Below are positions 21,920 through 31,684 of a stretch of DNA of 64,000 nt, in pieces (the first letter of the stretch is position 1; each line of letters starts with the position of its first letter). This stretch comes from Cephalotrichum gorgonifer (lineage: Eukaryota > Ascomycota > Sordariomycetes > Microascales > Microascaceae). The stretch is taken from the NCBI GenBank assembly GCA_900312665.1, contig ONZQ02000008.1, forward strand, positions 1,240,001 to 1,304,000, given 5' to 3'. The notes beneath the pieces are model-generated. The model saw only the letters and a list, made by a program, of their open reading frames with translations, did not search any database and was not told the origin of the DNA. A program made the position numbers and the translations under genes.

Positions 21920-22734
21920 TGTGACAATCAACAGTTGTCGACACGAAATAGTGTGGTTATTGGTGGACCTGGGAAAGCATGAGGGGTTGGTTAGGAGGAG
22001 ATGTGCGAGCCAAGTATCCCGGAATGGACTGGGCTTTGGTGCGGGGTGACCCGAGCCAAGAAAGGAAGGCATTATTATGCTATCTTCCTTGCCAAGGTCT
22101 CCACCTTGGAAATGCGGATCAGAAAGTCCGAACCATAATAACGAGTTGCCGCTCATCCAGCTCCCCCACTCACCATTTGCTCCAAGACCAATCGGGGATG
22201 TTACGTCGTATTCCGTAGGTTGCGCTCCTCTTGGCTGAGTACTGGTGTTATTAGCGTGTGGGGAAATGAGAAGAGCACTAGACCAGAAGCGGCGTCCAGG
22301 GGAGTCTCTTTTGTCGCTTCCGGCCTGATAGATGGCATTCCAACGACGACTACTAAGGTATTCCCGCATTATTGAAGGATACAACTGTTTCAGTCCTTGT
22401 GAATAATACTCCCCACCTGAGTCGAAGGTACCTAGGATGGCGGCGACCGCCCTCGAGGAGGAGGCCAGGCTAGGATTGAAAGCTTCTTGGTGCTTGAGCT
22501 AGTGGGAAGGAACTACAGAGACAGTCGTGTAAATGAAGATGAAAGCATGTGCAAGTCGATTCCTAGTTCTCAACATTCACTCATCTTAATTGGTCCACCT
22601 TAGCGTACTCCCAATATCAGGAAAAGCCGCCTTGGAAGGAAATCAGGCCTTGGAAGCCGAAGGGACCGGCCTTGCTCTGTTTTTTTCTCCCTCATAGACC
22701 GAGCTGCCCTCTTTGACCACCGTCCTAGAGTCTC
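21920..22734. other. Intergenic region, no gene seen
   Basis: Upstream of the methyltransferase gene. The frame continuing upstream of its ATG (to 22384) shows no conserved content and is not part of the gene. Confidence 0.6.
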
Positions 22735-23624
22735 TCATCCTAGAACAGACGAAACAAAGTCAGCGTCACCAAGTACATCCTGTGCCTCGGCACTCAGCGC
22801 CTCTAGGACCGCCCCAGCAGACTCAAACTTGCAGAACCAACACCTCCGGATAAAACCCGCAAACAGGACACCCACCAAGTCTGGAAAGACCTGCTCCTTG
22901 AATTTCTCCTCTGTCTCATCATCCGTAAGACCATCATGAGGCTTCTTCCCTGTTACTATTTGGAAGATACATGACCCAAGTGCAAACAGGTCTGTTGTTA
23001 TACTGCACACCCACTCGTCGTCTCTTGGCAAATAAAATGCACCACTTTCGATAGTAAGAGGCGATTTCCCAAGCAGCGAGCAGCCCGCGAAGTCGATAAT
23101 ACAGAGCCCGAGGTTGTCGTCCACCACCATGTTCGTCAGTTTCAGATCGCCGTGTATGACGTTATGGGCGTGCAGCATCTCCACACCTTGTGCTGCTTGG
23201 AGGGCCCACCGGCAACGCAGCTCAGTCGTCAGACTGCCTGCATTTTTCAGAAGGTATGTCTCGAGGGTTCCGTTTCGCATGTAAGGTATAGTTACGGAGC
23301 TGTCATCACCGTCTCGATTGCTATCAAGCAAGGGCAGCAGGCGGGGGTGCGGTGGGAGGTGGCGGTAGGCATCGACCTCTCGCTGGACATGCTCCCGCAT
23401 CAGCGAGCGATAGTACTTTTCTATATTCTTCAAAACAGACCTCCGGACGCGGGTTCCGCAGGGAAGGAGCTCCAGGACCCCTGAAAAAGACATACGCGGT
23501 CCCTTGTGCTATGACGAGTCAGCTTTATTAAGGGGTGAGCTGAGTAGGAGGACGTGATGTGGGAAGGATATAGGCTTACCATCGGGCATTCGTCCGCCGC
23601 TTGCGTAAGTTGGGGATCTGCCAT
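22735..23624 (-). CDS. Small protein kinase domain protein
   Basis: Exons 23624..23580 and 23508..22735; 272 residues. The 71-nt intron (GTAAGC..CTGAC..TAG) joins ECPM to HKGPRMSF, so the true start is upstream of the first ATG of the long frame. The N-lobe is short: a canonical beta-3 lysine is not evident, alpha-C glutamate may be REVDAYRHL. The catalytic loop reads VIHGDLKLTNMVV (HGD in place of HRD, Asp and Asn kept) and the metal motif IIDFAGC (DFA in place of DFG); the C-lobe has DLFALGSCIFQIVTGKKP. The HGD/DFxG pattern is common in the fungal-expanded receptor-like kinase group. It may be active or weakly active; substrate unknown. Confidence 0.9.
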
Positions 23625-24510
23625 AGCAGCTAGTAGACACAGTCGAGTGCATATGAGCGCTCGAACCGAAATAAATAGCAACGCGGGAGTCTAGATTGGA
23701 CTGTATATAGAAGCCAAGCTGAAACAGAAGCGGGGACGTTCACCGTCAAGTGAAGGAAACGCTGGGTATGGGTATGCAGGGCCCGGCCGTGGGGGCGAGA
23801 GCAGGCACTTGGATGTATCCAGGTGGCAACAGACGCCAGCTGAATGTTCCGTGGCTGGGAAGAGGCTACGTGATGATCCGCGTTCCTGTGCAACAAACCA
23901 TTGGTGGCCAGAGGTGACGTCCCTGATGGGCTCCATGGCTTAAAATTCTGACATCCTCATCCCACCCTACCCCTGGTATGCAACCGCTAAAGCCGCATCC
24001 GGGCGGGTGGGTGGGCTTCCAGCGTCGCCCGCAATGGAGGACCCAAGACATTACATTACCATACTTGGAGGTAGTGGCCGGGGGTGGGGGTCACATAGGC
24101 TCCACTCTCTTCACTTCTGTGTCCACATTGTACGCAAGGGAAAAAGAAGATATATTTGGCTTTATAGACCCCAGCAATCTAAGCCCCATAGAACCCTGCC
24201 CATTCGGGCCCTCACAAGTAGGGCCTTGTATGTAGATCTCTCACTCACATACCTCCATAATCAGGTCCATGATATCCCATAATTACAAGCAAGAGAAATA
24301 TGTTGACTGGTGTATATCCGAGGCTCAGTTAGGCAGAAACCTGATGTGGCACCAACTCGGTCATGTATTGCCATACCTAACGGTGCTGCGTCCCCACAAC
24401 AATGACCCCGCACGGCACACGCTCCCACAGCGAATAGACGGCATGGCAAACCGCGGGGCTTGTCTCTGTCGACCCTTTCCTGATTTTGGTACCGGCCAGG
24501 GCAAACTATA
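23625..24510. other. Intergenic region between divergent genes, no gene seen
   Basis: Promoter region for the kinase (minus) and HET gene (plus). Short frames on both strands are not convincing. Confidence 0.6.
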
Positions 24511-26349
24511 ATGAGGCTCCTCAACGTCGAGACCCTCGTCGTGGAGGAGTTCCACGTGCGGAACACGCCGTCGTACGCCATCCTCTCGCACACTTGGGGC
24601 GAGGAAGAGGTCACTCTGCAGGACATATGGGCGGGGCGTGCCAGCTTGCTCAAGGGCTATACCAAGATCCTGGGGTGCTGTAAGCAGGCCCGGGATGACG
24701 GCTTTCAATATGTGGTGAGCGCCAGGAGACAGCAGGGGGACTTAGCGACTCCAGAGTATCACACTAGAAGGTTGGACTGACACCCACCCTTGTCCTGCTG
24801 TTAGTGGATCGATACCTGCTGCATCGACAAGACTAGCTCGACCGAGCTCGCCGAGGCCATCAACTCCATGTTCAAGTGGTACCGCCGGTCGGTCGTCTGC
24901 TATGCCTACCTCGAGGACCTGGACGCCGAGGCCGTTCGCAGGGACCCCGCCCAGCTGGGGAAGAGCCGGTGGTTCACCCGCGGCTGGACGCTACAGGAGC
25001 TGATCGCACCGCGGATCCTTGTGTTCTACAGCGCGGGCTGGGCGGAGATGGGGACGCGCGACACTCTGGTCGAGCGCATCTCCGCCGTCACGGGGATCGA
25101 AGCCGACCTGTTCTTCGAAGGCAAGCTGTATGAGTACAGTGTATCGCAGCGCATGTCGTGGGCTGCCAAGCGAGAGACGACGCGGGTGGAGGATGGCGCG
25201 TACTGCCTCCTCGGGATCTTCAATGTCAACATGCCGCTGCTGTATGGGGAGGGCAAGATGGCATTCATCTGGCTCCAGGAGGAGATTATGCGGCGCTCGG
25301 ACGACCAGTCGATATTTGCGTGGAGGGTGGAGCGCAACCGCCAGGCAGGCCTTCTGGCGTCGTCGGCAGCCTCCTTCGCAGACTCGGGCGACGTCAGGGT
25401 CAGCGACGATGAGACGTACCGACTGCCCTTCTCCATGACCAACACGGGGATTCAGATCACCCTCCCCGTCGTGGAGGCGTATGACACAGACCTCCCGTCG
25501 TTCGAGACCATGTACACCGTCGGCAGCAGCAGCCCGAGGATCACCATAAACCCGGCCGACTGCCTGCTCGTCGCCCTGAACTGCGAGACCAAGTCTGGCA
25601 AGACGGTCGCCCTCACCCTGGATAGGGAGGGTGGCGACATCACCAATGAGAACATACCCTACCGGCGCATCAACGTGGACCTGGGCCCGCTGTACCTCGA
25701 CCCAGAGTTCTTCAAGGGAAGGGCCAGTCTGAAAACCATCATCGTGCAGACGCGCGCCAGGGATGATGCGGCACAGGACCCCGGATCGCTGACTTTGTGG
25801 GCCCACCTGCGACCGACCTTCTTTGGGATCCGGCGCCACGCGCGGTCTGAGGGCGGCTTCGACCTAATCCACGCGTTTGGCCCCGTGGCGACGGAGGTGT
25901 CCGGGGCCGTCACGGTGAGCATGCTGGGCGGCGGCCATGGGGGCACGGCGTTCGGGCGGGGGGGCGCAGCCTTTGGGGTCTTCGTCGGCGAGACTGACGC
26001 GGAGAGCTGCTGGGAGCTGGTGACGGGCTCCAGGGCCGCGGTGCTCGCGCTTGCGGACAGGTTCCGGAACAAGAACGACGGGCTACTCTCGAGCTATCCC
26101 GAGTGGCGCTTGCCCCTGGATGGTGCGGGAGAAAGGGGATCCGAGCTGGAGGCTTTCCTGGAGGCCCGGGGCCGGCCCCACGGCTTCTCGATCGTGTTTG
26201 GCGTGGAGGAGAGGACGGGCCGGGCGTATAGCGACCCGGCTGTGGAGACGTACCTGGAGCTGACTAGCCGAAAAGAGAGTGGTGCCGGGCAGAAGGGCAT
26301 AGGGGTGAAGAAGAAGAAGCCGGCTGGACAGGAACTGCTAACCCTGTAA
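24511..26349 (+). CDS. HET domain protein (heterokaryon incompatibility)
   Basis: Exons 24511..24714 and 24805..26349; 582 residues. The 90-nt intron joins DGFQYV to WIDTCCID in frame, where HET genes often have an intron. HET domain (about residues 20-150): YAILSHTWGEEEVTLQDI, then WIDTCCIDKTSSTELAEAI, YRRSVVCYAYLEDL and SRWFTRGWTLQELIAP. After it come the usual MSWAAKRETTRVEDGAYCLLGIFNVNMPLLYGEG and a long C-terminal region with no recognised domain. HET proteins trigger cell death after fusion of unlike individuals; most paralogues have unknown partners. No NACHT or WD40 part is attached. GC-rich and intact. Confidence 0.95.
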
Positions 26350-27635
26350 ATCGCAGCGGAGGTTGGGTCTAGAGTGATTCCTGACTTAACTTTGACTCCT
26401 GCTAATGAATCTTACCATACAACTCCATTACCGCTCACAGAACTTTCGCGGAGGAAATGAGGATGGGTGGTATTGACATGGGTACGGTAGCGATGTTGCA
26501 GGAGAAGAGTATGGGTTTCGCTCTCGGGTGCTAGAGGCGTGCAACATGAAGCTGGGGCAAGGATATCACGACTTGGGCTGTAGCATTCTTTTTTAGGTCA
26601 CACTCTATATATACTTATGATGGCTGTTCTGCAACCCTTGCAATAAAGAAAGATAGCTACCCCAATTTTGTCGCCAGAGGATTTCCTTCTCCTTCTCCTG
26701 ATCTCAGTGGGCCCCAGATTACGCGCGGCCGGAGCCTTGGCTGAGCTCGTCCAAATGGGCCAGCGCCGGCTAACCTGGCACTCGTCTAGCTATAAAGCCT
26801 GTTCTACATGGCCGGCGAAGTGCCTACCTTTGAGATTTACTAATTGCCATCCTATCCAGATGAACCCGTAACCATCGGCGCGTTCTCGCTCGAAAATATA
26901 CCCTGTATACACAATCTTTTACTCGATCCCCGTCTTGCCTTGCACATTATACGTAATGCTAAGCCACTGCCAAGGATACTCACCGGCTTTATCTATCATC
27001 CTCATGATCTGTCAATTCAATCCCTTTGTACTTGTCAGCCCGCATGTCCCGTTCCTTGGTAGGTGTCAGCCCGCATATTCTGCCCTATTCGGTCGCGGGT
27101 TCAGTGGATGGATGCATGTAAGCCATAAGTGGTTGTGATGGCCCGGGCCGCCATAGCAGTATTGTGAACGTTCAGCCCGCTCGTAACGGCATGTGGGACC
27201 CGGTGACGTCAAATTTGATATACAGCTTCAAGATAAACTGGTTGTCTCAGGTATAAAAGAGGACTCATTATTTCGATTTGGTGAAGAAATTAGGATTTTT
27301 CTGGGGGAAGTTGAAACGGCCTTTTGGGACTTGGGGTGTGCGGAAGGCATAGTGGGCGGAAAAGGGGGTTGGGAGGGGGTTGGTTGTCTAACAAGTCCGT
27401 CAACAACAGACTTCATTGGAGAGCGTCGTAAGCGTCAGCCGCAGTCGGACACGTCATCAACCTCGTGAGTATTGTAAGGGTCACACGCAGATCATAGTAA
27501 TGGCGATGTCTGTTGGGTTTAAAGAATATATATAAGCTCACAGGTAGTTGTCGATAGACAGCGATTGGGAAATTACGACTCGTCACACTGTGTGAGAGGA
27601 CCGATCCAATTCGTGTTGTTACCACATAAGCCAAT
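26350..27635. other. Intergenic region, no gene seen
   Basis: 3' flank of the HET gene and promoter of the kelch gene. Small frames (26668..26871, 27193..27468) show no features. Confidence 0.55.
27527..27536 (+). promoter_or_regulatory. TATA element of the kelch gene
   Basis: TATATATAAG about 100 bp upstream of the ATG at 27636. Confidence 0.5.
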
Positions 27636-28667
27636 ATGCACTATCCAAGGAACCTTATTTTGGCCCTCGTCGCCGTCACACAGCTTACCCTTTGCACGTG
27701 TCGTCCTAATGATGGCGTATGGAAAGAACTAGCTCCGATTCCTGTTGCTCCGCGCCAGGAACATACAACCGTTTCCCTCTCCCCAACAACCCTGGGAATA
27801 CTCGGCGGAATAACCCCCAACGGGACAGGGTGGGACACCACTGCCATCATGCAGCTGTACGACATTGCCGGAAACACCTGGAAAACAGTTGCTCCTTTAC
27901 CAATCGCGCTGAATCACCCAAACGTGGCCGTTGTCGGCGGCTTGGTGTACCTTCTTGGCGGTCTCATTGCTGCGCCAGATGGTGCATGGCGAGCTATTCC
28001 CAATAGTTGGGTTTATGATGCCGAAACAGACTCGTGGGAAGCTCTGGAGCCTATCCCAGATGGCCTGGAAAGAGGTAGTGCGGCAATGGGCGTATACGGT
28101 AGCACCATATTTCTCGCCGGAGGCATGCGCACTCTAGTTCCCGGTCCCGGTGGCGAGCAGGATACTGTCGACACAATTTCCGCGTTTAATGTCCGCTCAG
28201 GCCGCTGGATTCCGTTGCCTAGAAAAGCCCGTTGCCTACCGGCACGGAGAGATCACGCCGGTGGTGCAGTAGTCGGCCAGACATTCTACGTGATAGGTGG
28301 GAGGGACCGTGGCCAGGTGAATGTTAGGGACACAGTTTTCGCTCTAGACTTGGAAAGATTGGCAGCGGGGTGGGCCACCAAAAGTGAGAGAATGCCGACC
28401 GCTCGGGGCGGTATTTCTATGGCAGCAGTTGGTGATTTGGTGTATACCTTCGGCGGGGAGGGAAACCCGGCAGCGGGTTCTGGAGGCGTGTTCAACGAGA
28501 CAGAAGTTTACGACACGAAGAGAGGGTCTTGGGAGAAGCTTGAGCCGATGAGGCTGCCGAGGCATGGCACATCAGCTGTTGGGATCGGAAAGGCAATCTT
28601 CATTCCTGGTGGTGGGATTTCGCAAGGTGGCAGCGGCGTGGATACATTCGATGCTCTCTATCTTTGA
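27636..28667 (+). CDS. Secreted kelch-repeat beta-propeller protein
   Basis: Intronless, 343 residues. Residues 1-22 are a signal peptide (MHYPRNLILALVAVTQLTLC). The rest is about six kelch repeats, each with a Gly-Gly pair and spaced Tyr/Trp, for example YDIAGNTWKTVAPLP, VGGLVYLLGGL, YDAETDSWEALEPIPDG, TIFLAGG, FYVIGGRDRGQ, LVYTFGGEG and YDTKRGSWEKLEPM. This predicts a six-bladed propeller with no added catalytic domain; the copper ligands of galactose oxidase cannot be claimed. Secreted propellers of this kind may bind sugars or proteins outside the cell. Function unknown. Confidence 0.92.
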   Translation: MHYPRNLILALVAVTQLTLCTCRPNDGVWKELAPIPVAPRQEHTTVSLSPTTLGILGGITPNGTGWDTTAIMQLYDIAGNTWKTVAPLPIALNHPNVAVVGGLVYLLGGLIAAPDGAWRAIPNSWVYDAETDSWEALEPIPDGLERGSAAMGVYGSTIFLAGGMRTLVPGPGGEQDTVDTISAFNVRSGRWIPLPRKARCLPARRDHAGGAVVGQTFYVIGGRDRGQVNVRDTVFALDLERLAAGWATKSERMPTARGGISMAAVGDLVYTFGGEGNPAAGSGGVFNETEVYDTKRGSWEKLEPMRLPRHGTSAVGIGKAIFIPGGGISQGGSGVDTFDALYL

Positions 28668-29644
28668 ATATATTCACATATTAGCTACCAATTAATCCCA
28701 GAATTTATTCCGCAGACACTTCATGAGATGTAACGGTACCCTCCTCTGATTTCCTTAGCCAGCAACATCTCAATCTCTCAACCGTTTGCCTGCCATTGAT
28801 TGCTACTGGCAAGTATGGCACCTCACTGCCGCCTTCTCGGGTAATTCCGTCTCCTCACTCGATGGAGGGCATGTCGTGGTCAATACGAGGCTCTGATTTG
28901 GCTAGCAGGACGCCCTGCGGAAGATCGGGCCCTAGATGTCGGTCTCATTAGCCCAGATATTTGGGCAGTTCTATGTCTTGGGCTTAGCCTTGATAGAGAT
29001 GACAGCTCCTCCGTAGTCAGGTATCTGCGTGCGGAAATACCGGTAAATACGCCTGCCTTATTTTCTAGCCTGCAATGTTCATAATTATGGGTCCGGCTGC
29101 TTATTGTTTCCTCTTGGAAACCACATAACATTTGGCCCTTGGAAAGAGCAGCTACATTGGGAAAGGGCGATCGCGGAATCCAACTTCCTCACCTCACTTG
29201 CCAGATTCTCCTTATCCTCTCCTTCCTTTCCGCTCTTAAGATTTTCAGTAACCTTCCCAACTCTTTTCTCGTATCTCAGCAGATTCGCATCGAAACCTGA
29301 CTTCGCCGGCCTCATTTCCATTCTCGGGAGCTCCAATAACATTCTCAACTATCCCCCCGCACCTAGGCGGATTCCCTCCCAAGTGAGAGTACAGAAGTGC
29401 AGTCGCAGGAATCGGTATTGTTGGGGACATCCATGGTCACCAAAGAGCGCGACTTATTGAACTCCAATCCCAGCCACACCGCCACCCTTTCTGGAAAAGC
29501 CTCAGACTACAGCCTGGAGAATGCAAAGACACCCCCAAAGGTATTTAATCCTCAACCTTTTACTCCTTGGCAAATGAAACTCGATTACGTTCAGTTCAGC
29601 TAATATGACGTTATGACGCAAGCACACATCACTGCCAGCGTATC
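28668..29644. other. Intergenic region, no gene seen
   Basis: Between the kelch gene and the coiled-coil gene. Frames at 29104..29603 have no recognisable content. Confidence 0.55.
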
Positions 29645-30229
29645 ATGGATCTCATCGTTGCCGAATCCTCTGACAGCGAGCCGCTAATGTTGAGAACCCG
29701 AGCCCGAGCCTTAAAGAGGCGTAAGATTACACCGAACTCGAAGCCTGCTCAGAACCCGGATGGTAGAAATAAGAACGAGAAGAAAAGCCAATCCAGTTCT
29801 TCTAGTATTCATCGACGTTCCGGCACGCCATCAGGAAGCTACCCTCTGATCCACCAACCCACCCCATCAGAGCAAATGGCCGTCAATACTCCACAGGGCG
29901 GTTCTCAACTCTCACAACCTACTGATCATCTCCAGTTCGATCTCCGTACAGTTGTTCAGGGAATGGACAACATGAGGAGGGCCTTCAACGAACAGATAGC
30001 CTTACTGCTGAGGGTCCATGACAAGGACATTGCAGGGTTGAAGAGTTCCAGTGATAGGGAGATTGCCGCATTGAAGAATGACAACCGGAAGCTCAATAAT
30101 AATATATCAGAGCTGGAGAAGAAACTCGCTGAGATCAAGAATGAAATGAACAAGGAGAGGAAGGCAAGCAACATGCCTACCGATGGAGAGAAGAAGAGTT
30201 TTGAGCTGCTTAAAACATTCTTTCCTTGA
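29645..30229 (+). CDS. Hypothetical coiled-coil protein
   Basis: Single open frame of 194 residues with ATG at 29645. Residues 1-60 are basic and Ser-rich with a bipartite nuclear-signal look (RTRARALKRRKI, KNEKKSQSSSSS); residues about 100-180 form a coiled coil (heptads in GLKSSSDREIAALKNDNRKL and SELEKKLAEIKNEMN). It ends ELLKTFFP. I do not recognise a family. The layout suits a small nuclear or DNA-associated protein, but this is inference; coding texture and a lack of internal breaks support it being real. Confidence 0.55.
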   Translation: MDLIVAESSDSEPLMLRTRARALKRRKITPNSKPAQNPDGRNKNEKKSQSSSSSIHRRSGTPSGSYPLIHQPTPSEQMAVNTPQGGSQLSQPTDHLQFDLRTVVQGMDNMRRAFNEQIALLLRVHDKDIAGLKSSSDREIAALKNDNRKLNNNISELEKKLAEIKNEMNKERKASNMPTDGEKKSFELLKTFFP

Positions 30230-30419
30230 GTCGTGGTGAATATCATGCAGCATCTACTGTACATTTTTTTAGAAGGGCGGCGGAGGGGAGAGCTAGGGGG
30301 ATTGGGGAGTTGATGGCGCCAAAAGCACTAGCGATAACATTCTTACTTTGATTCAATAAACTATTATGTTTCTGTTCATGATCTTGTGTCAGGTGAACCT
30401 GAGTTTATGCTACCTCTCG

Positions 30420-30969
30420 TCTCGGGCAGTCCAGTCCGGGTCGGAGGTGTTCGTGCCCCAGGCTGCTAACTCGAGCCAGCCTGTGGGTATCTCTATTGTG
30501 TACCTTCTTTTCCTCTTCGACTTTTTAAAAAAAATATTCCTGGGGAACAACAGTCTGAATCCACCACGAAGGTCTTCTCAAGGACCGTGGTGGTGGGTAT
30601 GTTCTCCTCGCAGATGCAGAATATCCTCAACACCGTCTCCCAGCAGTTCTTCCCATCATTCCTTACCAACGAGGGCATTAAGTGCCTCTTTATTTCTTCA
30701 TGGCCTCTAATATCCTCACGATCACTTACCTGTTCTTCTTCATCCTGGAGTCGAAGCAGGTCCCACTCGACGAAATGGATGTCGTCTTTGGCGGTCAGAG
30801 CCATGTCACAGAACGCGGTAACATGACCAAGGCGGACCCCGAAGCTGCCGCGCGGAGGGGTGTAGACTTCATTTGTCAACAACGTGACGAGCGGCGGCCC
30901 TTGCACAGCCCTTGGGTTCTGCTCGCCGGCAGCTGGACTATTGACCTTTTAGGTGTGATACAGACATAG
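30420..30969 (+). pseudogene. Relic of an MFS sugar transporter C-terminus
   Basis: Three plus-strand segments in different frames read as the end of a major-facilitator sugar transporter: about 30440..30530 (NSSQPVGISIVYLLFLFDF, a membrane helix), about 30560..30690 (TTKVFSRTVVVGMFSSQMQN then FFPSFLTNEGIKCL), and 30690..30969 (FFMASNILTITYLFFFILES, then KQVPLDEMDVVFGGQSHV). The last is the classic transporter tail ETKxxxLxEMDxxFGG. Frame shifts lie near 30540 and 30690, and the first ten helices are absent. The antisense frame 30493..30906 is a shadow. This is a truncated, dead gene. Confidence 0.75.
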
Positions 30970-31181
30970 GTATAGTATATATAGAAGGTTAGCTGAGATA
31001 ATATATACCTTGATATATAAACCATATCCTGCGTTCTAACGCAATACGCCTACTTAGTTGAGTCAGCAACCAAACAAATACTGGGCGAGACGAAAGAGTC
31101 GTAACAGCCACCACAACGCAACAACCCGGATAACCAAGTATCGTCAAAGCTTCATCTTCACTGCCGGGACAACTACCAAAT

Positions 31182-31300
31182 ACATACGACCATAGCTCGT
31201 GGAAAACTGAGGGTCCCGTCCGCTCCCCTATACATAAACCACGAAGCGCTAGACTAGTAGTTGGGTCGGTGACGACCAGCGAATCCCTGGTGTTGTATGT
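31182..31300 (+). rRNA. 5S ribosomal RNA, second copy
   Basis: 119 nt that I find identical base for base to the 5S gene at 3027, from ACATACGACC to TTGTATGT. A T4 run follows at once and a T11 tract at 31313-31323, a Pol III terminator. The flanks are unrelated to those of the other copy, so this is not a recent duplication of a larger segment. Confidence 0.95.
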
Positions 31301-31404
31301 TTTTGGTCTTCCTTTTTTTTTTTAACCACGTCTCAGGGACGCCGCTTACTTGGTTGTGAAACCCGAAAGCCGACGGCGGGGAGCTGAAAGCCACATGTGG
31401 GACG

Positions 31405-31550
31405 ATGACCGAGTATGCGAGGAGCACTATTGTAAATGCGGAAGACTACCTCTCCTCGGTCTTCGAATTTGCCAGGCTGTATTTTGACGCTGGCCCTGGC
31501 GAACTCAACGTCTGGAGGACCTTCAGAGTGAGCAGTATCGATGTTACATG
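31405..31550 (+). pseudogene. Fragment of a HET-domain gene
   Basis: The frame from 31405 includes EDYLSSVFEFARLYFDAGPG followed by ELNVWRTFRVSSIDVT. The intact HET gene at 34964 has DDYLSSVFKFAGLGPDSGPG followed by EDYVWRTIRRDSIDAT at 36427-36537 on the same strand. Identity is also clear at DNA level (CTGGCGAA..ACGTCTGGAGGACC). The match ends near 31550 and does not extend back convincingly. It is a short remnant of a second HET copy, 4.9 kb from its homologue. The frame running on to 31794 overlaps the last exon of the peptidase gene and is not coding. Confidence 0.75.
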
Positions 31551-31684
31551 TCCCCTACGATCTCGACCATACATGTACTCTGCTGTATTGGGCGCCTGCA
31601 GTATCCGGGATCCATCTGATGCTTTATTAATGGCACCCGCAAGACACACAGCGATGATCGAAATGAAACCGAGGCAAAATCCTC

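Noticed and set aside
24991..25839. 282-residue antisense frame
   Set aside because: Lies wholly inside the HET gene on the opposite strand; a composition effect of the GC-rich coding strand, with no motif.
30493..30906. 137-residue minus-strand frame
   Set aside because: The opposite strand reads as a sugar-transporter tail with family motifs, so this is its shadow.
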